64,000 nucleotides of DNA from an uncultured Prevotellaceae bacterium (GTDB taxonomy: Bacteria > Bacteroidota > Bacteroidia > Bacteroidales > Bacteroidaceae). How positions within the stretch are numbered: position 1 is the first letter of the stretch; each line of letters starts with the position of its first letter. Below are positions 1-8,195 of the stretch, piece by piece. Both the position numbers and the translations under genes were made by a program. The stretch lies in contig CACWLC010000004.1 in the NCBI GenBank assembly GCA_902761605.1, positions 19,603 to 83,602 on the forward strand, written 5' to 3'. The notes below the pieces were generated by a model. It ran no database searches and was not told the origin of the DNA. It saw only the letters and a list, made by a program, of their open reading frames with translations.

Positions 1-14
1 TCTATAATATCCAT
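1..14 (-). CDS. Possible start of a leftward gene leaving the window
   Basis: A leftward promoter at 67-35 points out of the window. The first ATG after it on the minus strand is at 14-12 and reads M-D-I-I before the edge, 21 nt after the -7 box. Only four full codons are visible, so the product cannot be told and the start itself is tentative. Confidence 0.3.
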
Positions 15-34
15 GAATCTCACTTTTGAGGGTG

Positions 35-67
35 CAAAGTTATGAATAATTCTTGGATTTCTTCAAA
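35..67 (-). promoter_or_regulatory. Leftward Bacteroidota-type promoter
   Basis: On the minus strand TTTG (67-64) is followed after 21 nt by TAACTTTG (42-35). It is back to back with the rightward promoter at 93-124 and should drive a gene to the left of the window. Confidence 0.6.
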
Positions 68-92
68 TATTTGACAGGTTTTCCTGAAAAAG

Positions 93-124
93 TTTGGAAG
101 TTATCGGAAAAGTTACTATCTTTG
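93..124 (+). promoter_or_regulatory. Promoter for the DUF2851-dprA pair
   Basis: TTTG at 93-96, 20 nt spacer, TATCTTTG at 117-124. Both boxes match the Bacteroidota consensus. The start codon at 158 lies 34 nt past the -7 box. Confidence 0.75.
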
Positions 125-157
125 TTGCCGAAAATGTGAATTCTTAAAAAGAATGCT

Positions 158-1453
158 ATGGAACAATTATTGCATTATGTGTTTAAACACAAGATGTTCC
201 CTTTGCGGGAACTACAGACAATTGACGGAAAGTCCGTCGAAGTGATTGACCCCGGACTGCACAATAGGAATGCAGGTCCAGACTTCTTTAATGCCAAAGT
301 CAGGATTGGCAATACTATGTGGGTTGGCAACGTTGAGATACACGACAAGTCATCCGAATGGTATCTGCATGGTCATGATAAGGATAGCAACTACGATAAT
401 GTGGTGCTCCATGTGGCTGGTGTAATAGATACCGATGTTAAAACCTCGCGAGGCGAATATCTGCCTCAGATGCAACTCGATGTACCCCAACAGGTAAAAG
501 AACACTATGATGAGTTGTTGTCAACAGACAGTTATCCTCCCTGTTACAAGGTCATTCCCTCGCTGACAACACTTATGGTTCATGCCTGGATGGCCGCCTT
601 GCAGACAGAACGTCTGGAACAGAAGACAGAGGCTATACGTCATAGGGCTGAACTTTGTGGCGGTTCGTGGGAAGATGCATATTTCATGACCCTTGCACGT
701 AACTATGGCTTTGGTATTAATGGAGAAGTCTTTGAACAATGGGCAAGAAACATACCTCTTCAGGCAATAGCCCACCATCGCGATGACCTCTTCCAGATTG
801 AGGCTATCTTCATGGGACAGGCGGGACTGTTAGAATTAGAAGCCGTACCAGATTATTACCAACAGACTGCCCTCAATGAAGGATACTTTGCAAAGCTACG
901 TAACGAATACCTCTATCTGGCACATAAGTTCTCGATGAAACCAATGGATTATAAGTTTTGGCGGTTCCTTAGACTTCGTCCTCAGAACTTCCCACATATC
1001 AGGATATCGCAGTTGGCCAACCTATACTATCAGCGTAAGGCAGGACTCAGCCAACTCATGGAGTGCGAGACCATCGAACAGCTGAAAACAATTCTCAGTT
1101 CACATGTAACGCCCTATTGGGAGACCCACTACACCTTCGGATCTACAAGCAACAAGAATGAAAAACATCTATCCTACGGCTCCATCAATCTTCTGATGAT
1201 AAATACAGCCATACCCATGCTCTTCGCTATAGGCAGACATCGTGGGAAAGAAGTGTTATGCGACAGAGCCTTTGATTTTCTGGAACAACTGAAGGCAGAG
1301 AACAATCACATCATACGAATGTGGCAACAAGTAGGTCTGGAGGTAAAGACAGCTGGTGACTCACAGGCCCTGATACAATTAAAGAAAGAATACTGCGACA
1401 AGAAAGACTGTCTTCGTTGTCGCTTTGGTTATGAATACTTAAAACGCAAATAA
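158..1453 (+). CDS. DUF2851 family protein
   Basis: 431-residue protein of the DUF2851 family, widespread in Bacteroidota and of unknown biochemical role. The N-terminal third is rich in conserved Gly/Asn/Asp (NRNAGPDFFNAKVRIG near residue 37, then VGNVEIH). The C-terminus carries a small cysteine cluster (C-x5-C-x2-C in the last 20 residues) that could bind a metal. No signal peptide or membrane segment is seen, so it should be cytosolic. dprA begins 2 nt after the stop, so the two are surely co-transcribed, and a strong promoter lies at 93-124. Family membership is confident; no function can be assigned. Confidence 0.9.
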   Translation: MEQLLHYVFKHKMFPLRELQTIDGKSVEVIDPGLHNRNAGPDFFNAKVRIGNTMWVGNVEIHDKSSEWYLHGHDKDSNYDNVVLHVAGVIDTDVKTSRGEYLPQMQLDVPQQVKEHYDELLSTDSYPPCYKVIPSLTTLMVHAWMAALQTERLEQKTEAIRHRAELCGGSWEDAYFMTLARNYGFGINGEVFEQWARNIPLQAIAHHRDDLFQIEAIFMGQAGLLELEAVPDYYQQTALNEGYFAKLRNEYLYLAHKFSMKPMDYKFWRFLRLRPQNFPHIRISQLANLYYQRKAGLSQLMECETIEQLKTILSSHVTPYWETHYTFGSTSNKNEKHLSYGSINLLMINTAIPMLFAIGRHRGKEVLCDRAFDFLEQLKAENNHIIRMWQQVGLEVKTAGDSQALIQLKKEYCDKKDCLRCRFGYEYLKRK

Positions 1454-1455
1454 CT

Positions 1456-2583
1456 ATGAACGAACAAGAGATTTTCTACGCTATGGCGATGACTCGCCTT
1501 ACCAACTTCAATTTTCAACAGGCTTTGGAGTTATATAAAGCCGTAGGCAGTGCACAACAGATTTACGAACACCGTTATGATATCGGGGATATCCTCGACG
1601 ACTGTTCTCCACGACTCATCGAAGCCCTCAAAGACTGGGATGAGCCGATGAAACGGACAGATTTTGAACTCCAGTACATGCAGGAACATGGTATCCGGGC
1701 TCTGACTCTCAACAGCGACGACTATCCTCAGAGACTCAGGGAATGTCCTGACGCCCCCATCGTACTTTTCTATAAAGGTAATGCAGACCTTAATCAGGCG
1801 AAGATAATAAATATCGTCGGCACAAGACAATGCACCCAATATGGTCAAGACCTTATACGACGATTCCTGTCCGATCTCCGTCAGTATTGTCCCGAGGTAC
1901 TGATTGTCAGCGGTCTTGCCTATGGAGTTGATATATGTGCCCACCGTAATGCCCTTGAGTGCGGTTATCCCACCATTGGTGTCCTTGCCCACGGACTCGA
2001 CCAGATATACCCATATCGTCATCGTGAAACAGCTACCCAGATGCTCTCACATGGGGGACTGCTCACAGAGTTTATGACTCAGACAAATGCCGACAAACCC
2101 AACTTCGTACGAAGGAACCGAATCGTGGCTGGTGTTTCGGATGCTTGCATTATCATTGAAAGCGCAGCTAAAGGTGGAGGCTTGATAACTGCAGAGATAG
2201 CCCAGAGCTACAACAGAGCCGTATTTGCTTTCCCTGGTGCTGTTGGAATGACTTATTCAGAGGGTTGCAACAACCTCATCCGAGACAATATCGCAGGACT
2301 GATAAGTTCTGCCAAAGACTTCGTCAATGCTATGGGATGGAAAGAAGAGATGTTAAGACAGCAAAATTATGCCGATGGAATCGAGAGAAATCTCTTCCCA
2401 GACCTGTCGCCAGAAGAAATGAAGATTGTTGATCTGCTCAAACAAACCAACGATCTGCAACTCAATATAATAAGTGTAAAATGCAGCCTTCCCATCAGTC
2501 AGCTGACAGCCCTTCTATTCCAGATGGAAATGAAAGGTGTGATAAAACCTCTTGCCGGAGGGATGTATCATCTCCTTATGTGA
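1456..2583 (+). CDS. dprA: DNA-processing protein DprA
   Basis: DprA/Smf binds incoming single-stranded DNA and loads RecA during natural transformation. The 375-residue protein shows the family order: a helical N-terminal region (about 1-80), the Rossmann-like DprA core (about 80-290) with the hallmark SGLAYGVD at 152-159, and a later run of IESAAKGGGLITAE, then a C-terminal winged-helix-like domain (about 310-375). Length is normal and no frameshift is visible. It is coupled to the upstream DUF2851 gene by a 2-nt gap. Many Bacteroidota carry dprA without known competence, so whether it serves uptake here is not shown. Confidence 0.95.
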   Translation: MNEQEIFYAMAMTRLTNFNFQQALELYKAVGSAQQIYEHRYDIGDILDDCSPRLIEALKDWDEPMKRTDFELQYMQEHGIRALTLNSDDYPQRLRECPDAPIVLFYKGNADLNQAKIINIVGTRQCTQYGQDLIRRFLSDLRQYCPEVLIVSGLAYGVDICAHRNALECGYPTIGVLAHGLDQIYPYRHRETATQMLSHGGLLTEFMTQTNADKPNFVRRNRIVAGVSDACIIIESAAKGGGLITAEIAQSYNRAVFAFPGAVGMTYSEGCNNLIRDNIAGLISSAKDFVNAMGWKEEMLRQQNYADGIERNLFPDLSPEEMKIVDLLKQTNDLQLNIISVKCSLPISQLTALLFQMEMKGVIKPLAGGMYHLLM

Positions 2584-2648
2584 CGCTAAAAAATCGAAAA
2601 ACGCTATGAAAATCTCTAAAAATCTTATAGATTGTCGAAAATAGTTTG

Positions 2649-2656
2649 TATCTTTG
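2649..2656 (+). promoter_or_regulatory. -7 box upstream of dapB
   Basis: TATCTTTG followed by C, matching TAnnTTTG. No convincing TTTG box lies 19-21 nt upstream. It is 25 nt before the dapB ATG at 2681, and a TTG inside the box (2654) is therefore not a credible start codon. Confidence 0.6.
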
Positions 2657-2680
2657 CAGCGTTTTAATTCGAATTGGAAT

Positions 2681-3394
2681 ATGAAGATAGCTTTAATCGG
2701 CTACGGAAAGATGGGTAAGATGATTGAGCAGATTGCCATCAGCCGTGGTCATGAAATTGTGAGTATCATTGATATTGACAACCAACAGGACTTCGACAGT
2801 CCTGAGTTTGCATCTGCCGATGTGGCAATAGAATTTACAGCTCCACAGGCCGCTTATGGCAACTATTTGAAGGCTTGGGCAAAGGGAGTGAAGGTAGTAA
2901 GCGGTTCTACAGGTTGGATGAAGGAACATGGTGACGAGGTGCGTAAGGCTTGTAGCGAAGGCAAGACCCTTTTCTGGGCTTCGAACTTCTCTATTGGCGT
3001 AGCAATCTTCTCTGCCGTAAACCGTTATCTGGCAAAGATCATGAACCAGTTCCCACAGTATGACGTTGAGATGGAAGAGACTCACCACGTGCACAAACTC
3101 GACCACCCATCAGGTACAGCCATCACCCTTGCCGATGAAATCGTAGAGAATATCGACCGTAAGGAAGCATGGAAAGAAGACACCACTGATCCTAAGTATC
3201 TTCGTATAGACCATATCCGACGTGGTGAGGTGCCTGGAATACATACCATCCGTTATGATTCTGATGCAGACCTTATCACCATCACCCATGATGCCCACTC
3301 TCGCAAGGGATTTGCTCTTGGAGCAGTGTTGGCAGCTGAGTACACTAAGGAGAATCAGGGACTCCTTACTATCTCTGACATGTTTAAGTTCTAA
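2681..3394 (+). CDS. dapB: 4-hydroxy-tetrahydrodipicolinate reductase
   Basis: DapB reduces 4-hydroxy-tetrahydrodipicolinate with NAD(P)H in the lysine/diaminopimelate pathway, feeding peptidoglycan synthesis in the cytosol. Residues 7-12 (GYGKMG) form the dinucleotide-binding turn. The catalytic block HHVHK (135-139) is followed by PSGTA (143-147), the substrate-binding signature. Length of 237 residues fits the short Bacteroidota form. The ATG at 2681 is chosen over upstream TTG because it begins directly with the Rossmann strand and lies 25 nt after the -7 box. The lepB genes follow after 11 nt, so it probably shares their transcript. Confidence 0.95.
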   Translation: MKIALIGYGKMGKMIEQIAISRGHEIVSIIDIDNQQDFDSPEFASADVAIEFTAPQAAYGNYLKAWAKGVKVVSGSTGWMKEHGDEVRKACSEGKTLFWASNFSIGVAIFSAVNRYLAKIMNQFPQYDVEMEETHHVHKLDHPSGTAITLADEIVENIDRKEAWKEDTTDPKYLRIDHIRRGEVPGIHTIRYDSDADLITITHDAHSRKGFALGAVLAAEYTKENQGLLTISDMFKF

Positions 3395-3405
3395 CTTCTG
3401 GAAAA

Positions 3406-4833
3406 ATGGTGAAAAAGAAAGAACTGAACATGAAGAAGCAGTGGGCAAAGTTCATCATTGTCCTGGTGCTCTATCTGCTCTTTCTCTATTGGGTTAAGTC
3501 GTGGTGGGGATTACTTGTTATCCCATTTATCTATGACGTCTATATCACAAAGAAGATAAAATGGCAGTGGTGGAAAGAGTCAGAAGGTCCGGTGAAATGG
3601 GTGATGTCATGGGTTGATGCCCTTGTCTTTGCCCTTGTTGCCGTATATTTTATCAATCTGTTTTTCTTCCAGAACTACGTCATTCCATCGAGTTCTCTGG
3701 AGAAGTCACTGCTTACAGGCGACTACCTTTTCGTGTCGAAGGTAAGCTATGGTCCACGTATCCCACAGACACCGCTTACGATGCCACTGACACAACATAC
3801 ACTCCCTGTAGTTGAGTGTAAGTCTTATATTGAATGGCCTCAGTGGGATTATCGTCGTGTGAAAGGCTTTGGACCTGTTCAGCTCAATGATATCGTGGTG
3901 TTTAACTATCCAGCCGGTGACACCTTATGTTCAAGCTTGAAATACCAGGCCTTTGATTTCTATCGCCTGTGTTATGAGATTGGTTATCAGCGCTATCCGC
4001 AGCGTCCTGACCCTGATTCCCTTGATGCAGGAGTACGTCGCCAGCTCTTCGAGGCCATCTATCAGGGAGGACGACAGTTTATCGAGGAGAACCTGCAGGA
4101 ATATGGAGAGATTATCACCCGTCCTGCCGATCGTCGTGAGAATTATGTGAAACGTTGTGTTGGTCTTCCTGGACAGACTCTTCAGATAAAAGATCATATT
4201 GTTTATCTTGATGGAAAAGCCAACAAGGAGCCAGATAATGTGCAATACACCTATCGCATGAAGCTGAAACAGAACCTCAGTGATGAGGTGATGAAAGATC
4301 TCGGCATCACGATGGAAGACCTGATGAGCCTGAATACTCTCGGCTATATGCCTCTGACAAAACGAGCTGCTGATGAGCTGAAGAGACAACAGCTTGTGGA
4401 AGGTATAGAACTGAACACTGAGGCTGAGGAATGGGATATCTACCCATTGAATGGTAATCTTCATTGGACACGTGACAACTACGGTCCGATATGGATCCCA
4501 AAAAAGGGTGAGAAGATTGCCATTAACATGGATAATATCGCTATCTATGAGCGTCCTATTCGTACTTACGAAGGCAATCAGTTAGAGATAAAAGACAATA
4601 AGATTTTCATAAACGGTCAAGAAGCAAAGGAATACACCTTTAAACTTGACTACTATTGGATGATGGGCGACAACCGCCATAACTCTCTCGATTCACGCTA
4701 CTGGGGCTTCGTTCCTGAAGACCATATCGTGGGTAAGCCTATATTTATCTGGTGGTCAAGTGATCCTGACCGCAGTGGATTCTCTGGTGTACGTTGGAAC
4801 AGACTCTTCAGATTCGTAGACAATATCAAGTAA
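3406..4833 (+). CDS. lepB: Signal peptidase I (active copy)
   Basis: S26 signal peptidase, which removes signal peptides from exported proteins at the inner membrane. Two hydrophobic segments lie at about 16-45 and 70-88. The nucleophile motif IPSSSL places the catalytic Ser at residue 97, and the general base is Lys249 in YVKRCVGLPG. The C-terminal box GDNRHNSLDSRYWG is intact. At 475 residues it has the long insert between Ser and Lys usual in Bacteroidota. A second ATG at 3430 (MKKQWAKF) is an equally plausible start. Directly followed by a non-catalytic paralogue (4834), with stop and next start adjoining. Confidence 0.95.
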   Translation: MVKKKELNMKKQWAKFIIVLVLYLLFLYWVKSWWGLLVIPFIYDVYITKKIKWQWWKESEGPVKWVMSWVDALVFALVAVYFINLFFFQNYVIPSSSLEKSLLTGDYLFVSKVSYGPRIPQTPLTMPLTQHTLPVVECKSYIEWPQWDYRRVKGFGPVQLNDIVVFNYPAGDTLCSSLKYQAFDFYRLCYEIGYQRYPQRPDPDSLDAGVRRQLFEAIYQGGRQFIEENLQEYGEIITRPADRRENYVKRCVGLPGQTLQIKDHIVYLDGKANKEPDNVQYTYRMKLKQNLSDEVMKDLGITMEDLMSLNTLGYMPLTKRAADELKRQQLVEGIELNTEAEEWDIYPLNGNLHWTRDNYGPIWIPKKGEKIAINMDNIAIYERPIRTYEGNQLEIKDNKIFINGQEAKEYTFKLDYYWMMGDNRHNSLDSRYWGFVPEDHIVGKPIFIWWSSDPDRSGFSGVRWNRLFRFVDNIK

Positions 4834-5373
4834 GTGAAAGGAACGCTCCGATTTATAATCGCCTTGGTAATAGCATTGGTGACGGTGCTTGCCTTCAGAG
4901 CGCTGGTGATGACAGTCTGCACCATAGAGGGTGATGGACTGTCACCACAGTTTATGGAGGGTGACAGGGTGGTTATAAACCGATGGAGCTACGGACTACG
5001 TACTGGCAAGAAAGGAGGTCTCTTTGACTACGGGCGTATATGTCAGCAGAAGATGGAAAAAGGCGATTTCATCGCATTTGAAGATCTTTACGGACGTATA
5101 TATATATGCCAATGTGCTGCTTTGCCTGGAGACACTGTATATTTGGATAATGACAAAGTCCCTTGTGTTGTTCCTGGAGTTCAAACATGTGATGACCAAG
5201 ATTACTATTGGGTGAAGAGCATCAATAACGATAATCCCATCGACAGCCGTATGTTGGGTTTCATCCCTGAGGAACGTATCATAGGCAGAGCTTGTCTGAT
5301 ACTCTTCAGCCACGACCCGGAGGCTCCATTCTGGAGGGGATACAGTTCAGAACGCTTTTTACTGCCGAAATGA
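4834..5373 (+). CDS. S26 signal peptidase paralogue lacking catalytic residues
   Basis: A 179-residue LepB-like protein starting with GTG immediately after the lepB stop. It keeps one N-terminal membrane helix (about 6-25), the GDRV and WSYG strands, the LPGDTV strand and an S26 box (NDNPIDSRMLGFIP). Aligned to lepB through the conserved GD and LPG anchors, the catalytic Ser is Gly35 (IEGDGLSP) and the Lys is Cys92 (YICQCAALPG). Both catalytic groups are therefore gone, yet the frame and fold motifs are intact, which suggests a pseudoenzyme rather than decay. A partner or regulator of LepB is possible. It overlaps the next gene by ATGA. Confidence 0.88.
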   Translation: MKGTLRFIIALVIALVTVLAFRALVMTVCTIEGDGLSPQFMEGDRVVINRWSYGLRTGKKGGLFDYGRICQQKMEKGDFIAFEDLYGRIYICQCAALPGDTVYLDNDKVPCVVPGVQTCDDQDYYWVKSINNDNPIDSRMLGFIPEERIIGRACLILFSHDPEAPFWRGYSSERFLLPK

Positions 5374-5972
5374 AAGCACTGCTTAGTACAACCTATTTCG
5401 GTCCCGTGCAGTGGTATCAGAAACTATACCGTAGTGAAGAGACAGAGATCGAAGCATGCGAGAATTTCCAGAAACAGACTTTCCGTAACCGTTGTGTCAT
5501 AGCTACCACCCAGGGTACTCAGGCCCTTACCTTTCCTGTGGTAAGGAGTGACAACTCCACCATCAAAGACATACGTATAAGCGATCATGGCAACTGGCGC
5601 CATCTGCACTGGAATGCTTTTCAGAGCGCCTATGGGGAAAGCCCATTCTTTGAATATTACCAAGACGACATAAGACCATTCTTCGAAAAGAAATGGGAAT
5701 TCCTGTTGGACTTCAACGAGGAGATAAGGTTGAAAATCTGCGAACTCATCGACATAGAGCCGAAGGTAAGACTAACAGATGAGTTCAGGACAGAGAGTCT
5801 GGAGTTTAAGGATTATCGCTCAGTCATTAACCCCAAGCACCCCATGGAAGACCCAGACTTCGAGTCCAAGCCTTACTATCAGGTATACCAACAAAAACAC
5901 GGCTTCTTGCCAAATCTCTCTATCCTCGACCTGCTTTTCAACATGGGTCCTGAGAGCGTCTTCTTTCTATAA
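5370..5972 (+). CDS. WbqC-like family protein
   Basis: A 200-residue protein of the WbqC-like family, whose members occur in polysaccharide loci and elsewhere and lack a settled activity. The N-terminus (LLSTTYFGPVQWYQKL, then ENFQKQTFRNRC) and the later HLHWNAFQSAYG...SPFFEYY are the family hallmarks. Start at 5370 is chosen because ATGA overlaps the upstream stop, giving translational coupling. No membrane segment is visible. Its 3' end overlaps the convergent TerC-like gene by 35 bp. It is last in the dapB-lepB-lepB-like run. Confidence 0.88.
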   Translation: MKALLSTTYFGPVQWYQKLYRSEETEIEACENFQKQTFRNRCVIATTQGTQALTFPVVRSDNSTIKDIRISDHGNWRHLHWNAFQSAYGESPFFEYYQDDIRPFFEKKWEFLLDFNEEIRLKICELIDIEPKVRLTDEFRTESLEFKDYRSVINPKHPMEDPDFESKPYYQVYQQKHGFLPNLSILDLLFNMGPESVFFL

Positions 5973-6954
5973 CAACAGAAAGAAGCATCGAGAGCACCAG
6001 TACTCCAAAGATTATCGCAAGTGAAACAGGTGTAGGCACTTCGATATGTGGCATATTGATATCAAAGCCTACAAGATTTCCCAACTCATTCACGTATTCG
6101 TTCATCGCCAGAAGCATCTTTACGCCTACAAAACTGAGGATGATGCCCAAGCCGTATTTAAGATAGGTGAAGTACTTGGCTACTGCTGCCAATGCGAAAT
6201 AGAGTGCTCTCAGTCCTAAGATGGCAAAGATATTAGACGTCAGAACAATAAAAGGATCTCTCGAAACAGAGAATACTGCAGGGATAGAATCGACAGCAAA
6301 GGCTACGTCAGTGGTCTCAATCACCAAAAGAGCGATGAAAAGAGGGGTAGCTAGTCGTTTGCCGTTTTCTATCACGAAGAAATCACCCTCATGCATCTTG
6401 TCTGTAACAGGGAAGAACTTCTTAAATAGTTTTACGAAGATATTCTTCGAAGGATCTACACTCTCGTCATCCTTATGTCCGAACATCTTGATGCCAGTAT
6501 AGATAAGGAAGATACCAAAGAGACCAAGTATCCACTCAAACTGCTGTATCATCGCCGTACCGGCAAAGATAAAGATACTACGCAGAACCAATGCTCCGAA
6601 GATGCCCCAGAAAAGCACCTCATGTTGAAATTTACGTTCGATTCCAAAGAAAGAGAAAAGCATCAGGAACACAAACAGGTTATCCATCGACAGCGATTTC
6701 TCTATCAGATAACCCGCAAGAAACTCCATTGCTTTCTCATGTGCAACGTCTATTCCTCCAGGATAGAACATATATATACCAGCGCAGAACACCAGTGACA
6801 CACCTATCCACACAGCCGTCATTTTCAGTGCCTCGCTGACACTCACCTCATGCTGACCCTTCCTGCCAAACGACTTCAGGTCGATAATCAGCATGATAAA
6901 CACCAGCACATAAAAAACAATCCAAGCCCAAAGGGGTATATTTATGATTTCCAT
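5938..6954 (-). CDS. TerC/Alx family integral membrane protein
   Basis: About nine hydrophobic segments with the TerC acidic motifs: SMDNLFVFLML in the first half and ETTDVAFAVDSIPA in the second. Family members (TerC, E. coli Alx, YceF/YkoY) are linked to Mn export, tellurite resistance and metal loading of exported proteins. The start at 6954 (MEIINIPLWAW) is preferred over 6981, because the -7 box occupies 6986-6979. It has its own promoter with perfect 20-nt spacing. I looked for a Mn-sensing yybP-ykoY leader in the short 5' region and saw none. The 3' end overlaps the convergent wbqC-like gene by 35 bp. Confidence 0.92.
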   Translation of the reverse strand: MEIINIPLWAWIVFYVLVFIMLIIDLKSFGRKGQHEVSVSEALKMTAVWIGVSLVFCAGIYMFYPGGIDVAHEKAMEFLAGYLIEKSLSMDNLFVFLMLFSFFGIERKFQHEVLFWGIFGALVLRSIFIFAGTAMIQQFEWILGLFGIFLIYTGIKMFGHKDDESVDPSKNIFVKLFKKFFPVTDKMHEGDFFVIENGKRLATPLFIALLVIETTDVAFAVDSIPAVFSVSRDPFIVLTSNIFAILGLRALYFALAAVAKYFTYLKYGLGIILSFVGVKMLLAMNEYVNELGNLVGFDINMPHIEVPTPVSLAIIFGVLVLSMLLSVVIERRRSQDPC

Positions 6955-6978
6955 AATTCCTTTATAATAAAAGCGCTG

Positions 6979-7010
6979 CAAAATTAAACATTCCTTACCT
7001 CTTCTCCAAA
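6979..7010 (-). promoter_or_regulatory. Promoter of the TerC-like gene
   Basis: Minus strand: TTTG (7010-7007), 20 nt, TAATTTTG (6986-6979). This is a near-ideal Bacteroidota promoter and rules out the longer open frame that would start at 6981. Confidence 0.8.
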
Positions 7011-7055
7011 TCCATTAAAACATTTTAAGCATTAATTTAAAATATTGTATAAAAC

Positions 7056-7086
7056 TTGGAGGTTTGGAAGATTTTTATTATTTTTG
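7056..7086 (+). promoter_or_regulatory. Promoter of the Xpt-deaminase fusion gene
   Basis: TTG (7056-7058), 20 nt, TATTTTTG (7079-7086). The start codon is at 7116, leaving a leader of about 25 nt. It is divergent from the TerC-like promoter. Confidence 0.7.
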
Positions 7087-7115
7087 CAGCATCAATTAAT
7101 TAAAAACGAGAATCT

Positions 7116-8195
7116 ATGAATTATCTGGAAGAAAAAATCAAACGCAAAGGTATCGTCTACCCTGGTAACATCCTAAAGATAGACCAGTTCCTTAATCATC
7201 AGATTGACATACAGCTCATGCGTCAGATGGCATGGGACATGAAGTACCGTTTCGAAGGGCTTGAGGTGACAAAGATACTCACCATCGAGGCCAGTGGTAT
7301 CGCTATCGCTACTATGATGGGGCATCTATATGACGTACCAGTAGTTTTTGCCAGAAAGAGCGAAACGGTAGTTACCCCTGAGGACAAATATATCTCTGAG
7401 GCATTCTCATATACCCATAAGCAGAAGAACAAGGTGTTTGTTTCGAAAGAATATATCCTACCGACAGACAAGGTGCTTATCGTAGATGACTTCCTTGCAG
7501 AGGGAGAGGCTGCTCTCGCACTGACAGACATCGTGAAACAGGCTGGAGCTGAAGTTGTTGGCATAGGTGTCGCTGTGGAGAAGGGTTATCAGAATGGAGG
7601 CCGTATCCTGAGGGAGAAAGGCTACAAGGTAGAGTCGATGGCTGTGGTTCAGGCGATGGATTATGACTCACAGACCATCACTTTCCGTGAAGAGGAACCA
7701 AATGGAAACAGACCAACCAACATCACAGAGCAGGACAAGGAGTTTATGCGCGAGGCCATCCGTCTGGCCAGTGAGAGTGTAAAGAATGGAGGAGGTCCGT
7801 TTGGAGCTGTTATCGTGAAGGATGGTAAAATCATAGCAGGCAGATCAAACTCTGTAACCATCGACAATGACCCCACTGCTCATGCTGAGGTAAACACCAT
7901 CCGCGAGGCCTGTCGCCGTCTTGGTACTTTCGACTTGTCTGGCAGTACTATCTACACTTCATGTGAACCATGCCCTATGTGTCTTGGTTCTATCTACTGG
8001 GCACGTATCAGCCGTATCTTCTACGGCAACACCCGCAAGGATGCCCGTGAGATCAACTTCGCCGATGACTTCATCTACGAGGAACTGGAGCGCCCGTTAT
8101 ATGCCCGCACCGTTCCCATTATGCCTCTCCTGAGAGAAGAAGCCCTCAGCTCTTTCCGTCTCTGGCAGACAAAGACAGACAAAACAGAATATTAA
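7116..8195 (+). CDS. Fused xanthine phosphoribosyltransferase - guanine deaminase
   Basis: One uninterrupted 359-residue frame joins two purine-salvage enzymes. Residues 1-192 match xanthine phosphoribosyltransferase, with the PRPP-binding loop LIVDDFLAEGEAA at 121-133. Residues about 203-359 are a CMP/dCMP-type deaminase closest to guanine deaminase, with zinc ligands in HAE (256-258) and PCPMC (285-289). Each half has the full length of its free-standing family. Guanine deaminase makes xanthine, which Xpt turns into XMP with PRPP, so the two steps run guanine to xanthine to XMP. The linker (about 193-203) is short. Monocistronic with its own promoter; its stop overlaps the convergent TPR gene by 4 bp. 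Confidence 0.92.
   Translation: MNYLEEKIKRKGIVYPGNILKIDQFLNHQIDIQLMRQMAWDMKYRFEGLEVTKILTIEASGIAIATMMGHLYDVPVVFARKSETVVTPEDKYISEAFSYTHKQKNKVFVSKEYILPTDKVLIVDDFLAEGEAALALTDIVKQAGAEVVGIGVAVEKGYQNGGRILREKGYKVESMAVVQAMDYDSQTITFREEEPNGNRPTNITEQDKEFMREAIRLASESVKNGGGPFGAVIVKDGKIIAGRSNSVTIDNDPTAHAEVNTIREACRRLGTFDLSGSTIYTSCEPCPMCLGSIYWARISRIFYGNTRKDAREINFADDFIYEELERPLYARTVPIMPLLREEALSSFRLWQTKTDKTEY

Noticed and set aside
6955-7115. A manganese (yybP-ykoY) riboswitch before the TerC-like gene
   Set aside because: The leader from the -7 box to the ATG is only about 20 nt, too short for the structure.
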